This document shows positions 11,477 through 22,483 of a DNA stretch of 64,000 bases, in pieces. The stretch comes from Cryptomeria japonica (lineage: Eukaryota > Streptophyta > Pinopsida > Cupressales > Cupressaceae): contig NC_081411.1 in the NCBI RefSeq assembly GCF_030272615.1, positions 37,204,640 through 37,268,639 of the forward strand, written 5' to 3'. Position 1 is the first letter of the stretch, and every line of letters begins with the position of its first letter. A program made the translations under genes and the position numbers. A model generated the notes under the pieces. It was given only the letters and a program-made list of their open reading frames with translations. It searched no databases and was not told where the DNA came from.

Positions 11477-13258
11477 TTAGGTGCATGTTGTTATTGAGTT
11501 GGTATGAAATTTGTGTAGATAATTCATTGGTCTTTGTTTGAAGAGTTGGATGAACCTGTCTTTTTCAATAGGATATTCAGCTAGGAGCCTTTCATATACA
11601 TTTTCTGCTATAGCCTCTTTATTTTCAAACCAATCCAGTTGTGGTAGACCTTCCCGCCCCCAGTCTTTCAAGTGTGGGTGTATGAGACAAATTGATTTTT
11701 GTTTTGAAGTTGTGACATGAGCGGGTTCTATGCCTATTTTTATTGATGCACTTGAAGAGTGTAATGAAATAATTTGGGTGTTGATTTCAATAATTGGTGT
11801 TATGCTTGTTTTTGTCACCACATTGGTATTTGATGATGGTGCACATACAATTGTTGACAAGTTGTCTTTTGTAGTATGATTTGGATTGGTGATTTCATTG
11901 ATGAGGGGTTCATGAACAACTTGTATATAGGCATTGAGATCACAAGGGAGACTAGGAGATATGGTAGATTCATTTGGTGATATAGAATCTTGTGAGAGAC
12001 ATGGAGGAGTATGACATGGAAATAGTGGGATGGAGGGATATTGAATTGAAAAGAGATTATTAAGAATGATGGAAGGCATGTATTGATCTTTCTTAGGAGG
12101 TGGATGTTATTTGGGACTTGAAATAACATCTTACTCTTGAGAAACAAGGGTGTTATTATGAGTGGAATAGAAAAGAATGAGGGGATCATCATAAGATTCT
12201 TTATAGGTGGAGTCTTCATCAAAAATTGGGTAGGATGAAAGGGTTTGTTCTTGATCTTGGTTTATTTCATGACTGATTTCTTCTGATGTTGGATTATCCT
12301 ACTAACATGGGGAAGAAGTCTGGCTATTCATGGGAGATTCTTAGAAGGTTTCAACCTTTTGACTTGATGAGAAATGATTTTTAATGAGACTCTCTTAATC
12401 ATGACATGGATTGGATTGGATTTGTGCTATGGATACCCCTTGGGAGATTGTGTTATTGGATAGAGATGACATGGGTTGGTCTTGCATGACTTCAGGGGAT
12501 GATGAAATGGTGGATATGTATGATTGATTTGGATTTTGGTTGAATGGGATTTGATTTTGGTGGAAAGAGGTTTGGTTTTGGTTGAAAGAGGTTTGATTTT
12601 GGTTGAATGAATTTTGATTTGGACTTTGGTTGAAATGGGTTTGATTTTGGTGGAAAGAGGTTTGAATGTTGGGTTGGTGTGAATTTTGATTTGGACTTTG
12701 ATTGAATGGGGTTTGATTTTGGTTGAAAGAGGTTTGATTTGGGTTGAATGAATTTTGATTTGGACTTTGGTTGAAATGGATTTGATTTTGGTGAAAAGAG
12801 GTTTGAATGTTGGGTTGGTGTGAATTTTGATTTGGACTTTGATTGAATGGGGTTTGATTTTGGTTGAAATAGGTTTGATTTTGTTTGAAAGAGGTACTTT
12901 GAATGTTGGGTTGATATGAATGGTATGATTGATATGTTGGGTTGAAAGAAGTTTGACATGACTCTAATGTTGGTTGAATTGAGGTAGGAATGATTTTGTT
13001 GAAGAATGAAGGTTGGCATGTTTGACTGGTCTCACAAGAAAAAGAATTTTGGCCTAATAACGATTCCCTCATGGTTATCAGTGCCCCCCTCATCATATTT
13101 TCTAACCATCCCCTATGGTTGCTAGGAATAGTCATGTCTCTCATTTGTTATTGCAAAGTATTGATTTGTTGAGCTAAGATTTATATGGATGGCGATGGAA
13201 TAGGAATAGAAGGGATGAATTGTTCACCTTCCCTATGAAATGTATAACACCAATCCAT
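11477..13258 (-). pseudogene. Outer element O: Asn/Gln-rich ORF, unknown function
   Basis: One minus-strand frame of about 590 codons can be followed from an ATG at 13258 to the stop at 11477, with several in-frame stops (for example just upstream of 13144 and between 12395 and 12080). The middle is extremely rich in Asn, Gln, Ser, Phe and Pro and is made of FNQNQT- and NQSPNQNS-type repeats, a low-complexity, prion-like composition. The C-terminal part is better mixed and ends in a charged helix-like segment (WFENKEAIAENVYERLLAEY). I see no gag, RT or integrase motif. It is the only sizeable ORF in O, in the position where gag or pol would start. Confidence 0.5.
12520..12890 (-). repeat. Tandem repeats coding the Asn/Gln-rich tract
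   Basis: The plus strand alternates 'ggtttgattttggttgaa' units of about 18-21 bp. On top of this lies a 141-bp (47-codon) tandem duplication: the phrase 'tttgaatgttgggttggtgt' occurs at 12661 and again at 12802. The 141-bp period preserves the reading frame. Confidence 0.85.
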
Positions 13259-13370
13259 GATGTTTTCTTGATTGGTTTAGACCTAGGATTACAACATGTA
13301 GGATGTTTTCTCCATTTCTAGAATTGTTGCAAAAGTTTGATTTTCTGATTTTTGATGTTGATGTTGAAAA

Positions 13371-14578
13371 TGTTGGCCATTTGGTGTAATTGATTATGTG
13401 TTGCATTGATGTTTTGTCATTGATGCCAACACTAGCTGTTTAGATGATTTACCAACACCCTTCTGGTCCTAGTAGGTTGAGTGGTTTATGGTTAGCTTGG
13501 ATGTGGCATGATCTGGTAGGCTCCGGTATAATCTGATGATGGAATCACCTTGTCCATGATACTTATAATCATATTTGGTCAGTTGGTTTTGGTCTAGAGA
13601 TTGAATTCTATCCTGCTTGCTTAGAAGATTGTTTTCTGGTTCCAGTGAGGGTTTCACCGGCAGAGATTTTGATGGATATCTTTGATGAATTACATAAGTG
13701 GTGTTGGTGTAGCTTCTGGTGGAGTTTCAAGATGTTGTTGGTGATCTTGTTCGAGACTTGGTGGTTGGAGATCATTGTTGAAGTGTGTGGACCTATACTT
13801 GGTCCCGATTGATCTAGGTTATGGACCGACTTTAATGTAACACGTGGATAGGACCTATTGATGTATTTCCGGGATGTCTTATGTGTTCATATTACTTGTT
13901 TGGTCTAAGGCCAACATGGTTTGTAATAATGTAATCGGTTTATTATCTGGTGGTCGACCTGATTGTTTATGGTCGAGGGTTTTGTATAAATAGAAGATAT
14001 CATTGTGGATCATCATGGTTATATGTAAGAGGTCATGGTCAGGGAATGTAATGTGTGAATAATGTAATATCATTCAGGAAAAGGAGTTGGTCAATCATTG
14101 GAGATAAAATCGGGTTTATTTAAGAGGATTTAACCTTCCGGTATTAAGCTTAATTGGAACTATACTTAGGCATAGGAGATGCTATCTTTTGCAGTTCAAT
14201 ACTTCTCTAGATTGTAGTCCTTGATTCAATGAGGCTCCTTTTGTGATGAGCAATGTGCTCTAGGTTGTTGGCCTTCCTGCAAGTGCAGGCCCCTCAATTG
14301 TAATTCACACACTTATTGTAGAAGTATTATCTGACTATGGGTAGGCTTCCCAACATGGTTTTTCCCTTTGCCGGTTTTTCCACGTACAAATCTTGGTGTT
14401 ATGTGGATAGCTTTTATTCTGTGATTATTGTTTATGCTTAATTGGTTTAACTATTATTCTAGTATTAATGTTTTGGGTTCCAGTATTAAAGTTTAAATTA
14501 CTAAATGTTCATGTAATCCATGACAACTGATTCACTCCCCCCTCTCAGTTGTCTTCCAGTTATCTAATTTGTCTAACA
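13371..14578 (+). repeat. Element B 5' LTR (1208 bp)
   Basis: TG...CA-ended repeat, partner of 19372-20599. The shared phrase TCGAGGGTTTTGTATAAATAG near 13974-13994 contains a TATAAATA box, a plausible promoter core, followed by transcribed R/U5 sequence. Confidence 0.94.
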
Positions 14579-14579
14579 A

Positions 14580-14593
14580 TTGGTATCAGCTTT
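14580..14593 (+). other. Element B primer-binding site (tRNA-iMet)
   Basis: TTGGTATCAGCTTT directly follows the left LTR and matches most of the initiator tRNA-Met primer site TGGTATCAGAGC. Confidence 0.88.
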
Positions 14594-14634
14594 GGTCCTC
14601 TCTATACAAAGCTTAACCACTTGAGGAAGATCCT

Positions 14635-15680
14635 ATGGCGACAAACAGTTCAAGTTCATCCAGTTCTTCTGGAGCTATGTTTTGAAGGGATATTTTGAGG
14701 CTTGATACAACAAATACACAATATGGAAGATTTAGATGGAGACTCATCTGAGATGTCTTGGCAAGGAGATTTGGGAGATCACATAGAATGGTGTCAGACC
14801 CTATAATCCAGAATTTGGCAATCCTCCTCTGGCAAACCTGGACAAGGAGCTTGAAAATCATTGTAGAGAAAGAGAAACCCTCTTGTGTGCACTTTCTGAT
14901 TAGAAAATAATAGGATTAATAGATAAATCATCTGGAAAGGCTATATGGGATAAGTTGGAGACTCTTAATGAAGGTGGCCCTACAGTGAAAATTGATAAAC
15001 GTGATGGTTACCGGGTGAGATATGAAAACCTGAAGATGGAAGAAGATGAAAGGATTACTACATTCATGGAAAGGGTAAATGAAATTGTTATGGGAATTCA
15101 ATGTTGTGGTGGAACTCTGAGCGAAGATGAAATTGTTTCTAAAGTCTTGAAATCCCTACCACCGGCTTAAAAAATGAAGGCTACTGCTATTAATGAATTG
15201 AGAACAATGGCTAACACATCTATCAACAAGTATACTTTGGTTGGGAAACTATCTTCTTTTGAGCTTGAGGAATTTGGACCTTCCAGAGCTGTGAAGATTG
15301 AACTTGATTTTCATGCATCTACATATACAACCGGTAAGTAAGACTGGAAAGCTTTATATGCAAAGGAGTTAGAAGATATGAAGAGAGAAGATGACAAATT
15401 TGATCAACTTGTAGCACTATTTTCTAAAAGAGTACCTAAAGGACCGATAAGAAGTAAGTATGAAGGAAAAGTACCTTTTGAATATTTTGCATGTAATAAG
15501 ATTGGTCATTTTGCATCTAGATGTCTTGGAAGGAATTCAAAATTTGAAGAAAGAGTTAAAATATCATTTAAGCCTAACCCTGGATATCAGAACAAGTATA
15601 AATACAAGAAAAACAAAGACAAATCATGCTACATAGCGGATGAGGAAGGTATTACTGATTTAGATGATGAACCGACATAA
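14635..15680 (+). pseudogene. Element B gag
   Basis: The ATG at 14635 is the first after the primer site. A frame slip occurs near 14700; after that the copia gag frame can be followed (METHLRCLGKEIWEIT, ALLCALSD, then YENLKMEEDERITTFMERVN, a UBN2-type capsid) to the nucleocapsid. The zinc knuckle reads YFACNKIGHFASRC, so the first Cys of CCHC is Tyr. In-frame stops occur, among other places, at about 14905, 15168 and 15340. Confidence 0.85.
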
Positions 15681-16055
15681 GACTCTACTAGTGGATCCAA
15701 CAATGAGAAGGAATGGGTATTCCTGGCTATCAAGGAAGATGATCCGGCACTAGAAGAGAATGTGCCAGAAGAGAAGACACTTGCCGCTAAAATTGAAGAT
15801 AAGGATGAATGGGTAATTGACAGTGGTTGTTCCCATCATATGACTAGAGATAAAGGAAAGTTTTTGTCTTTGCAAGAATTTGATGGTGGTCTAGTTAGAT
15901 TTGGAGATGACAAGGCATGTATGATCAAAGGAAAAGGAAATATATCATTGGATGGTAAGAACAATACTGACAATATTTATTATGTTGAAGGTTTGAGGCA
16001 TAATCATTTGAGTGTAGGACAATTGGTAGACAAAGTATTTCAATTACAATTCTAG
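15681..16055 (+). pseudogene. Element B protease
   Basis: In frame with gag after a TAA at 15678. The copia aspartic protease signature WVIDSGCSHHMT is intact with its catalytic Asp, followed by VRFGDDKACMIKGKG and the typical NIYYVEGLRHNHLSVGQLVD end. A stop at 16053 closes it before the GAG-pre-integrase region. Confidence 0.88.
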
Positions 16056-17335
16056 GATGGAAAATGCAAAATCATTAATAGATCTAGCTTGGAGATTGCA
16101 ACCAGTACACAGACAAAAGGTAATATATTTCATTTGAACTTTGATGAGAAGACATATTTGATTACATAGATTGATGAGAGTTGGCTATGGTATAAAAGAT
16201 TGTGTCGTGTGAGTTTTGATTGTATTGTGAAGATCAGTTCAACTAAGGTAGTTCGGGATATACCTAAGATTATGAAGCCCTATAATCTAATATGTAAATA
16301 ATGTCAAATGGGTAAATAGGTCAGAACCTCTTTTAAGAGTATACAAGATAAATCAAATGATGTTCTTGATCTTATTCATACTGATTTGTGTGGCCCTGCT
16401 AGAGTTAAAAGTTTTCATGGTGACAAATATTTCATTCTACTCTTTGATGATTATTCTAGAATGATGTGAGTTACTTTTTTGAGAGAAAAATCTAAAGCAT
16501 TTGAAAAGTTTAAATCTTTAAGGCTAAAGTGGAAACTGAGATAGGATTGAAGATTAAATTTTTGAGATCCGATCATGGTGGAGAATTCATATCTGGTGAG
16601 TTTAATAACTTTTGTGACAAGCATGGTATAAGAAGACAATTTTCTGCTCCCCAGACACCTCAGCATAATGGAGTTGTGGAAAGGAAGAACAAAACTATCT
16701 TGGATGCTGCTAGAACAATGACGATGGAAGCTATTCTACCTCATATCTACTAGAGAGAAGCAGTGAGTATAGTGGTTTATACATTCAGCATAGTACACAT
16801 CAAAGGAGAAACCGATAAGACACCTTATGAATTATGGTTTGGCAATACACCTACAGTTACGTATTTCAGAATTTTTGGTAGTAAATGTTATATTAGGAGA
16901 TATGATATTATTGGGAAATTTGATCCTAGATGTGATGAAGGCATATTTATTGGTTATTCTAATGAAAGAAAAGCATATAGATGTTATAACAAGAGATTGC
17001 AGAGAATTGTGGAGAGTGCTAATGTCAATGTAGATGAGCTGAACAGAAGTCAAATCAGAGTTTATGAGAAGGAACTGACAGTGGAAATGATTATATCTGA
17101 ACTGGTAGCACCTTTACCAGAACAGAGAGTTGAACCAGTTACTCCAGTAACATCAGAGAATTCTACAGTAACTGAAGAACAAGGAAAAGGAAAAGAAAGT
17201 CAGAAGACTCCTAGGTATGTGAGATTGAATCATTATGAAGATCAAATCATTGGGGATAAGAGCAATGGAGTGATGACAAGAAGAAGAATGACAACTAATG
17301 AGGTATGTTTAATTTCACAAGTTAAACTGGTATGA
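16056..17335 (+). pseudogene. Element B GAG-pre-integrase and integrase
   Basis: The zinc region is badly damaged: WYKRLCRVSFDCI stands where the family has an H...GH arrangement, and a stop sits in the CQMGK motif. The DDE core is readable: Asp in LIHTDLCGPA, Asp in FLRSDHGGEF, and Glu in HNGVVERKNKTI. A frameshift near 16515 and a TAG at 16751 (a Trp in the family) break it. Copia markers follow: TPYELWFGNTPTVTYFRIFG and DPRCDEGIFIGYS. Confidence 0.88.
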
Positions 17336-18239
17336 GTAATTGAGGCATGTAAAGATGAACATTGGTTAAATGCTATGGAAGAAGAATTAGATCAGATTGA
17401 GAAAAATAACACATGGACCTTGGTTCCCTGAACTAAAAATAAAAATGTTTTTAGAACTAAATGGGTTTTAGAAATAAATTGAATGAGGATGGTCAAGTTA
17501 TAAGGAATAAGGCTAGATTGGTTTGTAAAAGATATTCTCAGAAGGAAGGAATTAATTATGGAGAAACTTTTGCACCTATAGCTAGGATTGAAGCTGTAAG
17601 ATTATTTCTTGCCTATGCAGTTTATAAAAACTACAAGGTTTATCAGATGGATGTTAAATGTGCATTTTTGAATGGGGATCTTGATGAGGAATTTTATATT
17701 GAGCAACTTGATGGTTTTTCACTATCAGATGATATAGATATGGTTTGTAGGTTAAGGAAAGATTTATATGGATTGAAATAAGCACCTAGAGCTTGGTATG
17801 CAAGGTTGGATAAATATCTTTTGAAGCTTGGTTTTACTAAAGGTAGTGCTGACAGTAATTTATATTAGAAAATCATTGATGATGACATACTGATTGTTGA
17901 AGTATTTGTTGATGACATTATTTTTGGAGGTGAAGATAAGTTATGCATAGAATTTTCTAAGAATTTGGAGAAAGAATTTGAGATGTCTATGATTGGTGAG
18001 ATGAAAATTTTCTTAGGTTTTCAGATTAATCAGATTGACAAAGGCATTTTCATCTAGCAAACTAAATATTCTAAGGAATTGTTGAAGAAATTTGGTATGG
18101 GAGATTCTAAATTGGTAAGTACTCATATGGTTACAAGTGATAAATTGACAAGAAAATATGTTTCTGCACTGGTAAATCCTACAAATACAAATCTATGATT
18201 GGAGGTCTGCTTTATTTGACTTAGACTAGGCCTGACATT
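17336..18239 (+). pseudogene. Element B reverse transcriptase
   Basis: Copia RT motifs appear in order: NKARLVCKRYSQKEGINY, YQMDVKCAFLNGDLDEEFY, DLYGLK (then a TAA) APRAWYARLD, and the catalytic FVDDIIFGG. Stops at about 17434, 17779, 17866 and 18056 inactivate it. The FVDD box is a conservative version of the YVDD motif usual in copia. Confidence 0.9.
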
Positions 18240-18857
18240 ATGAATGTTGTTTGTATCATTTTAAGATTTCAGAGTGATCCTGGAGAAAATCATGAGATGA
18301 CAGTGAAAAGGATTTTTAGATACTTACAAGGTACATCAGAATATGACATGTGGTACCCTAAGGATGAAAACTTTACTTTATGTGCATATACAAATGTTGA
18401 TTGGGTTGGAGATGTTGATGACTGAAACAGTACTTCTGGTGGAGCTTTCTTTCTCAAAAATAAGTTGGTTTCATGGATCAGCAAGAAACAATCATGTACT
18501 TCTTTAACTACTATTGAGGCTGAGTATGTTGCTGCTACTACTAATTGTACACAAGTTTTATGGATGAAGCAAATGTTGAAGGATATAAAGGTTAATTGTG
18601 ATGCATCAATAGTTATTCACTATGATAACTCTACTACTATTGATATATCAAAGAATCTGGTATTTCATTCTAAGACAAAATACATATCTATCAAGTATAA
18701 ATTTTTGAAGGAGAAGATGGGAGCAAATGAAGTTATACTAGTTTATGTGAACACTAAAGAGCAGATTGCAGATATTTTCACTAAACCTTTACTCAAGGAA
18801 TCATTTGAGTACTTGAGAGACAGATTGGGAGTTTTTAGCCCTTCAGTAGAGACTTGA
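18240..18857 (+). pseudogene. Element B RNase H
   Basis: Typical copia RNase H: AYTNVDWVGDVDD, a TGA where Arg (CGA) is normal, then STSGGAFFLKNKLVSWISKK and TTIEAEYVAATTNCTQVLWM, ending VYVNTKEQIADIFTKPL. The conserved ADIFTKPL end and the stop at 18855 mark the natural end of pol. Confidence 0.92.
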
Positions 18858-19017
18858 TTGATCCGGTTTGGTATCAGTCCAACATGCAGTATCAAAGATA
18901 CTATTAATTCTGGTACTGATGTGGGATGCTACTGCTTAGGGGGAGTAGTTAGCTTTGAGATTCAAAGGCTTATGTTTTTGCTTTGATATTTCTGTCAGAT
19001 TTGTGGCATTGATGTCA

Positions 19018-19359
19018 AAGGGGGAGTGATATTGATGTGAAAAAGAAAGTGAAAAGGGGAATTATATTGATAAAGAGTTTTTCAGAACTATTTGTGGGAG
19101 ATCTGTTGGCTATCTTCCACAGGCAGAAACTTGTTTGGCATTTCTTGGTACTTAGATTTTGTTCACATCTAGTGTTGCCATCAATGCCAAAGGGGGAGAT
19201 TATTGATGTGAAAAAGAAAGTGAAAAGGGGAAAGATATTGATAAAGAGTTTTTCAAAACTATTTGTGGGAGATCTGTTGGCTATCTTCCATAGGGGGAGA
19301 CTTGTTTGACATTTCTTGGTACTTGGATATTTTTTACATCTAGTGTTGCCATCAATACC
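19018..19359 (+). repeat. 171-bp tandem duplication containing the polypurine tract
   Basis: Two tandem units (19018-19188 and 19189-19359), each starting AAAGGGGGAG and including GATGTGAAAAAGAAAGTGAA and GGGAGATCTGTTGGCTATCT. The same AAAGGGGGAGA recurs at 19360 beside the 3' LTR, so three copies of the polypurine tract lie 171 bp apart. Confidence 0.9.
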
Positions 19360-19371
19360 AAAGGGGGAGAT
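19360..19371 (+). other. Element B polypurine tract
   Basis: AAAGGGGGAGAT lies immediately before the TG of the right LTR, the canonical position and sequence for plant copia elements. Confidence 0.9.
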
Positions 19372-20599
19372 TGTTGGCCATTTGGTGGAATTGATTATGT
19401 GTTGCATTGATGTTTTTTCATTGATGCCAATACTAGATATTTAGATGCTTTACCGGCACCCTTCTAGTCCCGGTAGGTTGAGTGGTTTTTGGTTAACTTG
19501 GATCTGACATGATCCGGTAGGCTCCAGTATAATCTGATGATGGAATCGGCTTGTTCATGATACTTATACTCATATTTGGCTAGTTGGTTTTGGTCTAGAG
19601 ATCGGATGCTATCCTGCTTGCTTAGAAGATTCTTTTCTGGTTTCGGCAAGAGTTTCACCGGCAAATATTTTGATGGAGATCTTTGCTGAATTGCATAAGT
19701 GGTTCTGGTGTAGCTTCTAGTGGAGTTTCAAGATGTTGTTGGTGATCTAGTTCAAGACTTGGCAGTTGGAGATCATTGCTGAAGCGTGTGGACCTATACT
19801 TGGTCTCAGTTGATCTAGGTTATGGACCGACTTTAATGTAATGTGTGGATATGACCTATTGATGTATTTTCAAGATGTCTTATGTGTTGATATTACTTGT
19901 TTGGTATAAGGCCAACATGGTTTGTAATTATGTAATCGGTTTATTATCTGGTGGTTGACCTGATTGTTTATGGTCGAGGGTTCTGTATAAATAGATGTAA
20001 GATCTCATTGTAGATCATCATGGTTATATGTAAGAGATCATGGTCAAGGAACATAATGTACGAATAATGTAATATCATTCAAGCATAGGAGTTTGTCGAA
20101 CATTGGAGATCGAATCAGGTTTATATAAGAGGATTTAGTCCTCAGGTATTGATCTTAATTGGAACTCTACTTTGGCATAGGAGATGCTATCTTTTGTAGT
20201 TCAAGACTTCTCCGGATTGTAGTTTGGATTTATATGTAGTCAGTGGGGCTCCTTTTGTGATGAGAAGTGTGCTCTAGGTTGTTGGCCTTCCTGCAAGTGC
20301 AAGCCCCTCAATTGTAATTCACATACTTACTATAGAAGTATTTTTGACTATGGGTAGGCTTCCCACTGTGGTTTTTCCCTTCAACAGGTTTTCCACGTAC
20401 AAATCTTGGTGTTATGTGGATGGCTTTTATTATGTGATTATTGTTTATGCTTAATTGGTTTAACTGCTATTCTAGTATTAATGTTTTGGGTTCCGGTATT
20501 AATGTATAAATTGCTAAATGTTCCTATAATCAGTGACAATTGATTCACCCCCCCCCCCCCCCCTCTCAGTTGTCTTCTAGTTATTTGAACTGTCTAACA
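19372..20599 (+). repeat. Element B 3' LTR (1228 bp)
   Basis: Partner of 13371-14578. It is slightly longer, partly because of a run of 16 C at 20548-20563 where the left copy has a short C tract, and a small insertion near 19995. Confidence 0.94.
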
Positions 20600-21538
20600 G
20601 AAAATTGACCTTGTTGAGGGATTTGATCTTGTTGATGTTGAAACCTGACCTTGTTCAGGGTGTTTGATCTTGTCGATGTTTTCGACAAAACTTGGTTGAG
20701 ATTCCACTTTGTTTTTGGTCTTTTCTAAAATGTTTGAACTTGTTGAAATGTAGCAAAGGACACAACAAACACATCAAAAAGAATAAAACCATAATAAAGA
20801 ATACTTGTTTTTGGAACTTTTTCAAACTCCCAAGAATGTTGGAGTCTTTTTCAAGACCCTATTTTGTTTTCATTGTATTTGGGCAATTCGATATCACATC
20901 AAGCAGACTCTCTTAAGGTCAAAAGGTCACAAGTATTACCACAACCCACATCTTGATACTCTGTAAGCTCAAACAACCCTATGACACCCTAGGGTGCACT
21001 CATTTTTTTGCCTTTTTTTCAGAAATTCGACCAAAGAAGATTGCTCCTCAATTACCCCGTTATCTTGAGAGATATATGGTGAGTGTCTTGGGGGAGGATT
21101 TTTCCCCACACTTGAACTGTGATAATACAAGTGTATGGTTACTGACTCAGTTGGGCTTCTAATTTATAAGGTTTTTAGTAAGGGTTTCGTTTGAGTGGTC
21201 ACAATTAGTAGTGTTTTACACTCCGTTGAGAGAGGCCTCCCAGTCTGTAGAGGTTATGCTCTACAGATTTTAACGTACCATATAGACACTAGGGGAGACA
21301 TAACGCCATTGTGATAGCATGTAACACTCATCGCACATGATTTTAATTACATATGCATTTGATTATAGTAGCTTGGATTACTTGGGTTTATCCATTGGCC
21401 ACTTGGGTCATTCCCTTCTCACAGGCCCCCTCAAGGCAACTCGGGAAGGCAGGCCCTTTAAATGATGTAATTGCAAGAAATAAATGAAAGCATGAAAGAA
21501 GAGAGTCTGGCTTTCTGATCACCCATTGAAGGGGATAA
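20600..21538 (-). mobile_element. Outer element O, leader segment conserved with element D
   Basis: No coding region. Bases 21150-21475 align by eye with 51045-51350 in D's leader. Shared blocks include GGGGAGACATA, CATTTGATTATAGT, CCACTTGGGTC and a 'gaaggcaggccctttaaa'/'gaagacaggccctctaaa' pair. D's copy lies between its gag start and 5' LTR, so this piece is assigned to O's leader on the minus strand. The stretch 20605-20700 repeats 'gaccttgttgagggatttgatcttg'-type phrases. It ends at T's duplication ATAA. Confidence 0.6.
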
Positions 21539-21567
21539 GGGTTAGTGCAGGATCATGGGGGGCCAAA
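21539..21567 (+). repeat. Element T left terminal inverted repeat
   Basis: Starts GGGTTAGTGCAGGATCATGG. The right end, reverse-complemented, reads GGGTATGTGCAGGATCATGG, then both continue to GCCAAA, with four mismatches over 29 bp. AAGTGGC also follows on both sides, after an 11-bp offset. Confidence 0.8.
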
Positions 21568-21683
21568 AAGTGGCGATGTGAAAAAAATAGCCTTCTTTAC
21601 TCACCTAAAAACGCGAAAATCCATGTTGACTTTTTGCTTGGCCTGGGTGTCAGTACACCTTAGCATGGTAATTACCTATGTAA

Positions 21684-22275
21684 ATTGGATATCCGATAAA
21701 ATTGGATATCCAATATCCAATATTTATTTGTAATTTTAAATTAGAAAATATATTATATATTACATATTATACAATATATAATATATAATATATAATGTAA
21801 TAATATATTATATAATTATATAATATATTTTATATAATTCTATAATATAATATTATATTATTATATAATAATATATTATATTATAATATAATAATATATT
21901 ATATAATACGTATTATATAATATATTATTATATTATATATATTATATTATATTATATTATATTATATTATATATATTATATAATATATATTATATATTAT
22001 ATAATACATATTATATAATATATTATTATATTATATTATATTATATATTATATAATATATAATTATATTTTATATAATACGTATTATATAATATATTATT
22101 ATATTATATATGTTATTTTAAAATAATTTAAGTATAAAAATTGGATATATCGGTTATCCGATTTTCTGAGAGAAATATATTTCGATAGTGACAACCCATG
22201 AGTCATTTTTAACTCACAAGCTACGCGATTTAATAAAAATTCGATATCCAGTGCACCCGATATCCGATGTTTTGG
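21684..22275. repeat. Element T left subterminal GGATATCC-type sites
   Basis: TTGGATATCCGAT at about 21686 and TTGGATATCCAAT at about 21702 are near-palindromes around the centre GATATC. Related sites lie near 22142, 22240 and 22257. Others are near the transposase start (about 30650-30678) and in inverted orientation near the right end (CGGATATCCAATTT, about 60103). Repeated subterminal motifs often bind transposase; that role is inferred. Confidence 0.6.
21735..22125. repeat. AT-rich (TATAATATAT-type) microsatellite
   Basis: About 390 bp composed almost purely of A and T, built on ATTATATAATA phrases and interrupted only by occasional ATACGTATTATATAA. It separates the outer end of T from its first gene and could extrude into cruciforms. 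Confidence 0.95.
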
Positions 22276-22483
22276 CCAAAAATTTCTAAAAAATAGATTG
22301 AAAGGTAAGAATTTTATTGTTTTCAATCATTTTCATTCATTTTTTGTATTTTTTGTTAATGTTTATTTGATTTTTCATTGAAAATATGGTTTTTGTCATG
22401 AAAACTAGGTTTTTTTAAATCAAATACCTAATTGTTTAAATTTGTTAAGTAAATTTAATTGTTTACATTCAATTAGGTTAAAA

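Larger units (their letters stand above)
13371..20599 (+). mobile_element. Element B: Ty1/copia retrotransposon, degenerate
   Basis: LTRs at 13371-14578 and 19372-20599 both begin TGTTGGCCATTTGG and end GTCTAACA. A perfect 5-bp target-site duplication, GAAAA, lies at 13366-13370 and 20600-20604. A tRNA-iMet primer site follows the left LTR and an AAAGGGGGAGA polypurine tract precedes the right one. The plus-strand order gag-protease-integrase-RT-RNase H, with integrase before RT, identifies Ty1/copia. The LTRs differ at roughly one base in ten over their first 200 bp, so it is old. It is inserted in element O. Confidence 0.96.

Noticed and set aside
12492-13019. Lys/Ser-rich minus-strand ORF of 175 codons
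   Set aside because: A frame-shifted reading of the Asn/Gln-rich repeat; the longer frame of 13258-11477 explains it better.
21735-22125. Scaffold attachment region or replication origin
   Set aside because: Nothing beyond AT richness supports a specific function.
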